NCBI GenBank assembly: GCA_013339765.2
Contig: CM023457.1
Coordinates: 28,354,909 to 28,418,908, forward strand
Source of the DNA: Haemaphysalis longicornis
Taxonomy: Eukaryota > Arthropoda > Arachnida > Ixodida > Ixodidae
Reading direction: 5' to 3'
Length of the DNA: 64,000 nucleotides
In this document: positions 32,701 through 42,975 of the stretch, piece after piece
Layout of the letters: each line of letters starts with the position of its first letter
Position numbering within the stretch: position 1 is the stretch's first letter
Made by a program: the position numbers and the translations under genes
The notes under the pieces: model-generated
The model's database searches: none
What the model was told of the DNA's origin: nothing
Seen by the model: only the letters and a program-made list of their open reading frames with translations

Positions 32701-33780
32701 TAATCAGAAGAGCAGCCAACCATGACCGGAGCTCTAATCTACGACCCCAACCCCCCCCACCCCAACTCTGTAGCACCACCTGCGATGCCAGACCTTTCCT
32801 CTTCTGAGTTTGCACTGCCCGTCCTGTTGTGGCATGGAATGTCAGCTAAACACCGACGGCAACCGTAAATGCTATACACTACTACCAAAATACGTTAAAG
32901 AGACGTTGGTGGTTTAACAACGACGAACCTGATGGCCCAGGTTTAGCTGTGTCCTCTAAGGCTTAAACCCGTAGGCATTTATATGTACCGCTTTCCGGAG
33001 GCCGCTATGGGAGGCGCTGCAATCTGGGTTACAAGCGTACGCTGCACTTAGCGCACTTTAAAAAAAAAACATCCAGCTTAGGCAGACTGCGGATGCATAG
33101 CCTAAGTCTCAGTCGCAGGCACGTGCACGGTAGGACAATGGTCGTAGGAAAACTGGAACATTATATACGACGAAGCAGAAACAAAAATGCATTAAATCAA
33201 AATTCTTGCTGACTACACTGCCCCATCACTTGCAAACAGTGACGCGCGTATTGTTTGATCAAGGGGGGGGGAGGAAGTATACCAAATACAACGCTAAACT
33301 GTACACTCAACGAAACAAGTGAGCTATGTGCTGCCTTCGAAAGTGCCTCTACAGGGTTGCCTAGGAAAACACAGACGAGCGGTTTCACTTACTTGCCCGG
33401 TGTCCCTGCCAGACGTGCTTACCGCCCACGCCGGAGCAATCGAACTTCACTCCTGTACCCACGTGCGTTCACAACTGGAAGCTCTTCAGTCTATCTGTCT
33501 GCTCTGCATCCGCTGCTCCGAGCTTCGGCAACGCCTACAAGGCACAGAGGAAGCCTTAAAAATACGTCATTACAGCTGTGATGACGTATATTGTATTGCC
33601 TTTCTATTTTTGTTATTGCCGAGAATGAAAAAAATTGATTAAGGTAATGCAGTACCTGCAAAATGTTTTACATTAAAACAAACAAAAAGAGGCGGAAAGG
33701 TTAGGCGGAGGCTTTGCTTCCTATCAGGAAGGTGTTCCCTCTCTTAGCTGGGTAAACAACGTCAAGGGCCTCGCCCCGAA
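29701..33780. other. No gene seen; one retroposon tail and a G tract
   Basis: At 31018-31037 gaataaagtcaatcaatcaa is a typical LINE/SINE 3' tail. At about 31889-31918 lies a G-rich run of about 30 bases with interspersed A. Short frames at 32483-32815 and 33255-33642 lack recognisable motifs. Confidence 0.45.
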
Positions 33781-33842
33781 CACGCCTAGTAATGACGAGA
33801 ATGATGAAAATAGGGCCAGCGTTCGTAGACAATAGCTCTTAT

Positions 33843-34157
33843 TTGACAGGGCAACAAAAACAACGAAAACAACAAATAAACAACAAAAATAACAACAGCA
33901 GCAACAAGACCAATGACGACAAGACCATGACAGCAGGAACAGCAGAAAAACAACAAACAGCAGGAACAGCAATGAAAAAGCAAACAACAACAACAAAAAC
34001 AAATAGAAGCAACAAAAAAAGCAACAACAACGACGGCGACGCGGTGACGACAATAACAACAACGTCGACGACGACAACAACAACAAACAACAAAAAGTAA
34101 TAATAATAATAACAGCAACACGAATAACAGCAACGAAAACAACAACAGAAACAACGA
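33843..34157 (+). repeat. CAA-rich low-complexity tract
   Basis: About 315 bases built from aac/aca/caa units with gac and agc interruptions, almost free of T on the plus strand. The long frames on both strands here are compositional artefacts. Confidence 0.9.
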
Positions 34158-34727
34158 GGCCATGAGATCATGCTGCGGCGAAAACAGCGTTGCGAGTCAG
34201 TCGCTTTGTGAAAGTTATGCTGGGTGTCAGGCATATATGATCTCCGTATGCGTGGGCTAATGCTTTCTAATGCACTGAAAGCCGTACGGGAGGCAAGCAC
34301 GTATACCGGCTGAGGTTGCGTATTGCATGAAAACAGCTGTGGCATACGTCGAAACACATGCGGCTTTTAGACAGTTAAGGTGCTTGCTAACCTCCATACA
34401 CCATATGATGGTGGTGATGATCTAAACGCCCTGGATGAATCTGTGTTAATGCTCAGGCAAGGAAACAGCTACAATGACGAACTATAAGGTTGTTGGGGTG
34501 GGAGGCATGAACGCCGGAGGCACCCGTTCAGCGTACAATTCCAAGATACCATTCCTTTCTTAAAATATCCTTACTTTTTGTTACAAAGAAAACAAGGTGT
34601 TTCTTTTGCTGGAAATGTTTTTTGTTTGGAACTAAAAGAATATAAAGAAGCTTGCACTTACGCGCACGACTTGAATGGTGAAGTTGTTGCAGGTGAGCAT
34701 TGCCGGACACATAGCTAAGTTTCAGTA

Positions 34728-34945
34728 TCATTGTTTATTTGCATAGTTGCGGGGATTGTAATCGTCGTCATACGCATCGAACAGGTCGTCGTATTCTTTG
34801 CGGCGAGTGATGGATGCAAAGTCATCCTCAGCAGTGTAGACTTCCACCAGCTCTTCGTCATCTACTCCAGGCAGCGGTGGCGGGATCTGCAAGTCGTCTA
34901 GGGAAGTATTGGCACACTCGTAGCCATGTCTCCAATTATTCATAC
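34728..34945 (-). CDS. Possible terminal exon, acidic C-terminus; member of a repeated module
   Basis: The minus strand is open from a plausible acceptor (attcttcagcag) to TGA, coding about 70 residues that are rich in Asp/Glu/Tyr: DDEELVEVYTAEDDF and a DDLFDAYDDDY close. The family is not recognised. Copies at 25.4 and 26.0 kb, one broken by stops, show the sequence is dispersed. This one is open, but it may equally be a repeat-borne fragment. Confidence 0.35.
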
Positions 34946-35348
34946 TGGCTGCTGAAGAATGCGGCGGCGGCGGTGACCTTTCCCAAGCAGGGTGTCTTTT
35001 TATGTTCAGCATCAGCGCTAGAGTTGTTTTACATGCGCAGTATCGTTCATAACAGCGCTGGAGGTTTTATTTATTTTTTTTTTTGCTGGATACCGGGGCA
35101 TATTCTGCACTTATACACTCCAGGAAACTGAGTGACCGTATATAGTTACGCCAATGCCGCGCACCACCCCAGATTATGCTCCGGATCGACGATTTTTACA
35201 TCTGCAACGATACCGCTGCGAGGGCTCAAAACACGCGGGATGTAACGGGGGATTAAAAGAAATGCGAACTGGGTGCGTAGGCGCCGACACATGCTGTACA
35301 ATCTCGCTGCCAAGTCAGCAAACTGCGCGAATACGCGCTACTTCGAGA

Positions 35349-35645
35349 GCGTTTGAGGGTGCGGCGTACTTTAATGGGAAATGCCTGATCAAGAAGCGAC
35401 GCCGGTCATTTATGCAAATTATTTAGAGGCACCTTTTCACGCTGCGCCGCCACTGAGCAGGTTCGCCACTGAGCAGTGATCGCTGAATGAAGGGCACTGC
35501 CTGCTGTGCGTTTGGCCTGCTACCCAATAACAGGCACTGCCACCCCCCTTGCTGGCGACGGCGCAAAAAGGCGCCTAAAAATAAATGACCGGCGTCGCTT
35601 CATGATCAAGCATTTTCTCTTAGAGTAGGCCACACTCTAAAGCGC
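35349..35645. mobile_element. Foldback MITE
   Basis: Arms of about 90-100 bases: gatcaagaagcgacgccggtca at 35388 pairs with tgaccggcgtcgcttcatgatc at 35586, and the match extends outward to about 35350 and 35645. The loop is about 110 bases. No ORF. Confidence 0.75.
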
Positions 35646-36758
35646 CGTGGAGGAACTACACATCGCGCAGTGTAACGGCTTTGCACCTAGACGGCGCAGC
35701 ATTCATCGGAGTCGATTGTTTGCATTTGTTTGAAATCCCCCAATTCCCTGACGCAACGTCGCCGTGAAGCGCACGCATGGTTATGCATGGTGTGGACATG
35801 CACTTATTCTCATCATATACTACAGTTTTGTTATTACTTAATGAAACGTGTAAGGACTGAAGCTTTATCCCAGCGGGAAAACATGAAGCTGTCCGTTTTC
35901 CTCCCTTATGGAAGCCCATTAATGGGCAGACGACGGTATTTCTGGAGCGTTTACAACTGACTGTCAGCTAGCTACAGTCCCCTAGTTAAAGTAAACGAAG
36001 CTCGGAACATGCATAATCGTCTGATGCGGACAATTGTTTAATTGTTTCGGGGAAAGTTCTGATAACATTACACTGCTACAGTTGATTTCTGCTAAGCATT
36101 CGTGATCAAGTCGCCTTTGCCGAATGGAGTTTCTGCCGCCCCAGATTTGTTGGCGAGCACGAAAAATTCATGAAAGTTTGGCCACGAACAACTTCAATGC
36201 AAAAAAGTGATATCAAATTTAAAATTTAATATCAAGCGCCATGTTCTTTAGTTAATGCGGCAATCAGTGCATATGCACAGCGAAACATCTGGTCGTTGTT
36301 CCAGGGGGTCTTTCGATGGTTAGGTCGCATTTCTGACTTTTAACGTCGCGCATGGTATCGCCACAAGCGCTTGACGATGTGCATTTTGGCCTACAGAATT
36401 ATTTCTAGCCTGCGGACTTGCTTAGACAGGCTGTCCTGAATGACGCGATCTAAACGTTTGATACTATTTTGTAAAACTCCACACGCTTTGTGCTTGTTTA
36501 CTGCTGCGTGAATCAATAAAACGACTCGAACTTCTGCGCAATTATGTTCGACAGAAATCATTATATATTGAGCTATAAATTTGGCACCGATTATTTCGTT
36601 CGTATTACAGGTATATTCGGCGATTAATTCGTGCTGCTGCGTCGCAATGATTACAACTGTTTTTGTGCATTGTGGGAATATTATCCTGATTAGTGACTGA
36701 GCGCATTTTCCTTGTAAGCACAAATACGTTTTTCTTTATTTATCTTCAAATGGCACAG

Positions 36759-37140
36759 ATCCAGTATTGGAACGCACAGAACGGATGTGACAGGGTAGGC
36801 CCCGCGTCTCTAATACTTGACCACTTCAATATCGAATGCCAGTAGTACTACGGAGCCACCTGTCGGCGCTGTCGTCAAACCGTACCGCAAAAGGACGTCA
36901 TCGAGCACCTGATGTCACGCAACTGCGGCCAAGGAGAACCTTAAGCAGCGCGTACAATTGAAGATGTCGGTGCAGGCAGTTTGTTGGCGCCAGGGCAGTG
37001 GCCAGACCAGAGGCTTGCCTAGATCTCGAGCTCTAATCGAAGCTTTGATGTCACTGAAGACATCAACGTCAAGGGGACCTCACAGGAAATAAATATGAGC
37101 GCCGTTCTGTCGATATCGCGAAACTGTGTTGGTAGAAACT
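36759..37140 (+). pseudogene. TRAF-like pseudogene
   Basis: After an acceptor-like cttcaaatggcacag the frame reads IQYWNAQNGCDRVGPAS, then LDHFNIECQ and a TAG, then YYGATCRRCRQTVPQKDVIE. This parallels the 265-1356 exon codon for codon through its zinc finger. Further in-frame stops follow (TAA after GEP, then TAG). Similarity fades near 37140, so the coiled coil is cut short and the MATH domain is missing. Its closeness to the first exon suggests a duplicate of that gene, and the retained acceptor suggests DNA-level duplication. Confidence 0.85.
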
Positions 37141-37149
37141 GATTCATTT

Positions 37150-39070
37150 GGGTGAAAAATCAGACGACTTTTCCGCATGTTCTATGCTACCTTTAACAGA
37201 AATTTCCGACGGTAAGGGCATTTCATTTCTCCGTTGAATATTACAGATCCGCAAAGTATTATGTCGTGCTGTTGTTGCGGCCACTTTGTGAAGAACCAAC
37301 CAGGGACCCAATTCTCGAAAAAAGGGGCGTCGTTTTGAAATGGTGCGGAAGCGCCATTCAAATGCATGTCTTTTCGGGTTGGGGCGCCTCTTTGAGGGGC
37401 GGGAGAAGGGTGAAAATCCCCGGGTGGAGCACTCCCACGAGGGCGCAAAGCGACACGCAGTTCTCATCGTCGTTTTGCGTATTTGTATTGTAGTTGCGTA
37501 TCTGTATCTTCGTTGTACTTGAATATTTTAATTCATCAACTAGCCACCTCCAACGTATACATAGTGGCTACAGTCATGCCGCGTTTACAGTTAGCAACAA
37601 CAGTTTTTAGCGCAATATACGTTAGATGAAAAACGCAACTCCCGGTTGTTCGTCGCATAATATTCGGGTAATTTTGTTGCCTCTTTTTGTATTCATAAAC
37701 TTCCTTTTCCTATTTTTTCTTTAAAGCTGCCACTTATATCCTTGGCAGACTGTGCATTGCCACAAACATGCATTGGGTTTATTTTATTTTGCTTTTACCG
37801 CCCGGCTGCGCCGGTATGTGTTATCGCTGTGCCAGGAAGCGCGTGTTCCATTCTTTATTTGCCGCATGTGTTATCTGTTCTCATAGGGAGAGCATTCCAA
37901 TCTAACGTGAACAGCCAAGAATAATCTTCTTGGATCTACAATGTTCTAGATGCAAATCGACGGTTCGAGAACCACGCGCGCCGAAAGATAAAACGCCTGC
38001 AGAGTAGACGCCGGGGTATTCGACTCGCCGTAGCTCGCATGCGTACGTCACTTTGTTGACTGATGCTTCGCCGCCTCTGTATTCTTTGAGTTGTTAGGGG
38101 AGCAGAAGTTCCCTCCAACAAACGTGTTTTCCTCGAAGCAACTGCGTCGTCTGTGGATTCATGACAGTATCATCAACAGAACGATTGTTAGAATCACTTA
38201 TACATGAAATCTGTGTACCCGTTGACGACAGTATAGACCCAGATGAACAATTTACCCCTTCTACAATACGGAAATTCGTTTGTGTATTGTGGCCATCTTT
38301 TCTTGCCAACAAACCAAATGGAAATGACGTGTTTTATGTGCCACTCCGTAAACTATGCTGCCATAATGTTTCAGTAGCTAAGGAGCAGTCGCTGTGCGAG
38401 GCATTGTGGTTAAAAAAGTAATTTCGTTAACTCTTAAAGATTAGCTTAGTGTAGGGGCGGATGGGTGCTGAAGATGGTGAGCCAGTCCTTTGAAATGCGC
38501 AATAATAGGAGTGCAGGTGTAGTGCCCGTTTTCGATTCGTTGTCGAGCGCACGAGCCCGTGCTGTCATCGTTTATGGAGCGTGTACGTGTGAATATCGTC
38601 TTCTGAAAAAAAATATGAAGTGACCACGAAACTTGTTTCCTGCCGGTTATTTATACAGTAAGGAGGAATTGCATGAGAGAAATTGCGCGAACACCCCAAC
38701 GTCGTTAGCAAATGCTGCGGATTTACGGTACATGTCTGTGTAGGCACCTTTAAGAGAGGAAGGAAACAGAGCTAGCGTAGTTGATACAAATTCGAATTGT
38801 TCTTGTGCTCGGCGGCTAACTTACCGAAAGTTTCCTCCCGAATACACAAGCGCTCTTGCTGATATTGCGCACTTGGGTGGACAGCAGTATATGAGCTGTA
38901 CGGATATTGTGTACAGGCTTGCCATTGAACTGTGCCAGTGCAGAGAGAAGTATTTCACAACTTCTTTTTAAATCTGTACTGCCTTGCCACCTTACTCTCG
39001 GCCTTGATATTTTCTTTATGCTGTACTAATAAAAAAAAGCACTGATGACTACTATACTCCCTAATACTAA
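37150..39070. other. No gene seen
   Basis: Short frames only, e.g. 38161-38421, none with recognisable motifs. Confidence 0.4.
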
Positions 39071-39074
39071 ATTC

Positions 39075-39187
39075 GTGGCGTTTTTGCTTTTCGCCTTTAT
39101 CATAAAAGCGGCCGCAACGGCCGGGAATCGAACCCGCGACCTAGTTATCAGCAGCGCAACGCCTTGGCCACTGAGCCACTGCGGCCG
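39075..39187 (-). mobile_element. tRNA-derived SINE (Ruka-like), 5' part
   Basis: The minus strand has a tRNA-like head: A box TGGCTCAGTGG (39168-39178) and B box GGTTCGATTCC (39124-39134), ending in a GGCCGC arm. The body (ggcgaaaagcaaaaacgcc) matches the SINE at 46921-47124. Truncated after about 110 bases. It is not a working tRNA gene. Confidence 0.8.
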
Positions 39188-39599
39188 ATGCCTCAAGAAG
39201 TGATCACGTGACCAGCGACCGCACCGCGGCGCTGGTTATTCTGCAGTTCTCTCGTAGCGCGTCGCCGCCGCCGAGCATGATGTTGCAAATCGGGATTGAA
39301 CATACTGCGCAAATGCCACGTGATCCGGATGAGCCACGAACGGAGGAACAGCGCTGGCGAAAGTTTGAGGGAGAAGGAGCTCCTCAGCGCGTCGCTTGGT
39401 GAAAGCGTGACGAGAAAGCAGTCGACAGAGATTACCGCATAGCAGGGCGTGCCGCCTTCCCCTTCACACTTCGCCAGCCGCTTCTAGGAGCGTCTCATCC
39501 GGGCTAAGCATACTGCTCTCCCATCACACTTTCCTCCTCCGTTGTCTTACTGTCTTCGCTCATTCGGTTAAAACGGTGCCACCGAACTAGAGTAGCGGC

Positions 39600-39938
39600 C
39601 GACAAATTTCTGCCCACTAAAACTACCGGCTGTTCCTAACACTGAGACAATTTTTCGCAATATCACCTGGAACAACCTGACAGTAGTGGCTGGTTGTGCC
39701 TACCGAAGCCCCTCATCTGACAGCGAGTGCATATTAACTATTCACGATTTCCTTCAACATCATGTTTGTTGCTGCAGAGTCATCCGTACGGGTGACTTTA
39801 ACCTCCCAGATATAAATTGGAGTGACTTGTGGTGCATATCGCCTGGATCAAGTACACTGATTGATTTAATGATAAATCCTAACCTCCTCCAGGTCACACA
39901 GCATCCTACTCGTGTGAAAGAAACATTAAGCATTCTAG
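39600..39938 (+). mobile_element. CR1-type LINE, left part (endonuclease)
   Basis: Reads GCAYRSPSSD and GDFNLPDINW, the conserved phrases of CR1-clade endonuclease domains, then STLIDLMINPNLLQVTQHPT. It stops at the 13-bp target duplication of the inserted element and resumes at 46177. Confidence 0.8.
39926..39938. repeat. Target-site duplication, left copy
   Basis: ttaagcattctag, identical to 46177-46189. Confidence 0.92.
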
Positions 39939-40054
39939 GTTGATTGGAAGAAGAAGAAGAAGAAGCAGAAGGAAGGTTCTGTTCCTTGAGCTCTCTTGTT
40001 TTTTCGCAAGTTTTCCTCTCTAAAAACTGCTTTCTCGACACGACATCTTCAAGA

Positions 40055-42803
40055 ATGGGGGATAATGAACCCCCTCTTCCCCCCGACCCTGCACAGCGGT
40101 CGGCGTCGTCTCCGCTGCCGGGAGCCGACAACTTGGATTCCCCTGGCTGCCACGAATCCTCGGAAGGCTCCATGACTGAGGAAATGGACTCGGACAGCGA
40201 ATTCACCGTCGTCACAGGGCGTCGTTTGAAGAGGAAACTCCGCCGCACCTCAACGACAAGTGAGACGATGGCCGGAATGCCCACTGGTCCGAAGGTCTTC
40301 ACGGTTGGTTATGTGCCCGTCAAGAAGACCGATAACCTAAATACGTTGAACCGTCAGAAACTGACAGAGTACTTTCGCCGGGTTGCGGTTAACCAGGTCA
40401 AGGAAATCCGGATCAATGCCCGATTGAACGTGCTAACGGTTGATGTGACCACCGACGGCATCATAGACACTTTGAAGGCCATCACAGGGTTAGGAAACAT
40501 CCAGGTGCGTTCGTTCTTGGCTCACGGAAAGGAAACAACGACTGGTGGAATCTCTGATGTAGACCGGAGATCAACGACAGTGACCTAGTGCAGCTCCTTT
40601 CGTCAACGGTCCGCATCCTGGACATTCATCGCATCGGTCGCTCGCGGTGCGTGAGGTGGTGTTTCAGTGCGATTCGCTGCCAGCGGCTGTGATGGTAGGC
40701 TACGTGCAACATCGTGTGCGTCCGTATGTGCCACGGCCCCTTCAGTGCCATAAGTGTCAGAAGCTAGGTCATGTCAGTGCTGCTTGTAAGAGTGCCGTAG
40801 CATGCAAGCGGTGTGGTGATGCTCATGACCATGTTAACTGCAAAGGCACGCTGAAATGTGCAAACTGTTCGGGTCCTCACGAGAGAGAGAGAAACAACAT
40901 CTTTATTTCCGGCAAGTTGTGACGCGGCCTAAACGTCACGTTGGCGGGCCGCTCGGCTTCAGCTGCCTACTCGCACCGCCCCTTCGCAGGGCTGCGCTTT
41001 CGGCCTCTGTCGCTCGAGGGCCACCAACGTCTGCTGGACGGCCTCGCGCTGGGCGTCGTAGTCAACCTTTGCCACCGCCTTTTCCAGGCTCGGTGGCAAC
41101 GCGTCCGTAGTCCCTTCGCTCACTTTGCAGTTCCACAGTATGTGCGCCATGGTCGCCCGGCCCTTGCCGCACACCGCGCACACATCACTCGCGTACACCT
41201 CAGGGCACACGTGTTTTGCAACAACCGGTGTCCACACCGCTCGGGTCTGTAGTTGACGTAGCGTCGTCGCCTCCTGCCTCGTGAGTTTTCGGTGGGGCGG
41301 CGGGTACACTCGCCTGTCCTCCCGGTACCACTCCAACACCTCCCGGTAGGAGGTGATCGGCAGCACCTCGTCGTGGTCTTCGTCTTCTGCATGTCGGGGG
41401 CTCGGGCACGCGTCGCGACTTGTGAGCGCACGCGCCGCCCGGTCCGCTCCCTCATTGCGGTTCTCTCCGGTGCTCACCGGCCCCATGTGGGCCGGGAACC
41501 ACTTCACGGTGACCGGCATCGTTCTGTGTCTTAGGGTCCCGCACACCCTGGCCGCGCGCGGGGACACATTGTCCGTTGCAAAGTTCATGATCGCGCTCCT
41601 CGAATCACTCAGCACCGTGGTACAGTGTGGGTCCGTGCAAGGGCTATAACGCGATAGCCAGCTCCTCCGCTTGTCCCGGGCTTCGCGCGCTCCGCCGCAC
41701 TGGCATGACGCTAGTAGCTCTCGCGGAGTCGCCGCACACACCACAGCCACAAGGCGTAGGCTCCCGGCTTGTCCGGGTACCTCGCAACGTCGACGTATCG
41801 TGCTCCGTTGTCCGTCGCATGCGTGGCCGTGAGGGCCTTCGCCCTCGCCAGCCGTCGCCCTCGATCCACTTCTGGGTGCATGTGGCGCGGGATCGGCGGC
41901 ACCTGCAACGAGCTGAGCACCCGCGCGGCAACGGCGATCGGCCCGCACTTCCCTGCAGCCCTCCCGCGATATCCCACTCTTTTCAGTATGTAGCGCCCAG
42001 TCTTGGTACTCGCTAACCTGACCCGCTGTGCCGTCCACTGCGCCTCGGCCACCTCGTCCAGCGTGTTATGGACCCCAAGCTCCAAGAGTCGCTTCCGTAC
42101 TAGTGTACGTGTAAAGCCCCAACCGCTGCCTTGTATGCCCTGCGTATAAGCGCGTCCACCTTCTGGCGCTCCGCCGCCTTCCAGTCGTGGAAAGCTGCGA
42201 CGTAGGCCACGTGGCTGACCGCAAAACGATTGTACCAACTTCAGCAGACTGGCTTCCTTCATGCCCGCATATCTCGTCGACACTCTGCGGATGAGTCGGA
42301 TCGCCGCCGACACCTTCGCGTCCAGCTTTGCAATCGTTAGTCCGTTGCTGCGCCCGGCGTCCATGGTAGCCCGAGCACTCGCAGCGTTTTCACCCTCGGG
42401 ATGGTCGTTCCGTCGCTCGTTCCGTAGTGTGATGTCCGGCTCGCAACCTCTTATGAATGCCAAAAAAATGATGCATGAGCGTCGAGTTCTGCGCACGATG
42501 GTCAGAGATAACTCTACGCACAGAGAGGCTGCAGCGTCCGTTCGGAGACGTCGTCGAAGCTCCCGTCGCAGACGTCGACAGTCACGCAGTATATCTCGCC
42601 CCAGGGATTTGCAAACCACAGCGGCGCCACCGTTGGCGCCACCCCCACAGGTGTTGACACAGGAAGAACCACGACCTCCTCCGGTTCCTCCTCGTCGAGC
42701 AAATATTGCATCTGGAACTGTATCCGCCGACGACTGGCCTCTCTTGCCACAAACGGCTTCTGCTGGCAAACAAGTCAGCCATTGTAGTGAAAGGCCCACA
42801 TGA
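40055..42803 (+). pseudogene. LINE ORF1 (gag-like, zinc knuckles), split
   Basis: Starts MGDNEPPLPPDP. An acidic/basic N-terminal part with DSDSEFTVVTGRRLK leads to a frameshift near 40560. Then come three knuckles: CHKCQKLGHVSAAC, CKRCGDAHDHVNC, KCANCSGPH. The reading is cut at about 40883 and resumes near 42443 with an Arg/Ser-rich tail (HREAAASVRRRR) after a further indel. Such proteins bind element RNA. Confidence 0.78.
40884..42442 (-). mobile_element. I-type LINE 3' end nested inside ORF1
   Basis: The minus strand carries the post-RT region (KVSAAIRLIRRVSTRYAGMK, LLELGVHNTLDEVAEAQ), RNase H (TVLSDSRSAIMNF, VKWFPAHMG, NEGADRAAR) and a C-terminal knuckle (CAVCGKGRATMAHILWNC). It ends in AATAAA and a (TC)n tail whose complement is the gagaga run at 40881. 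Frames are broken. The interrupted ORF1 reads across the two edges, which fixes the insert's limits; target duplication is absent or very short. Confidence 0.8.
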
Positions 42804-42975
42804 AAAGCACAGCAATGAAAAGAGGCTCACCGATGGGAAGGTGTTACGCATGCTTAAACAGCTGCTAAACACTATGCGAAAACTCATCGCTGGTCTGAAA
42901 AGTCAATCTGCGAAAATTGTGGTGCAGGTTCTAGATGCGTTGGAGCCGCTTATTGAGGCACTCCAGTGATTTATT

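Noticed and set aside
33724..34357. Long minus-strand frames rich in Cys/Leu/Val
   Set aside because: They are the complement of the CAA-rich tract; composition alone explains them.
36391..36723. 110-codon minus-strand frame beside the TRAF pseudogene
   Set aside because: Lies in the former intron on the other strand and has no recognisable domain.
39108..39187. tRNA gene
   Set aside because: A and B boxes are present, but the head runs into a SINE body shared with 46921-47124.
41120..42799. Several plus- and minus-strand frames over 60 codons
   Set aside because: Frames of one broken minus-strand LINE and their shadows, not separate genes.
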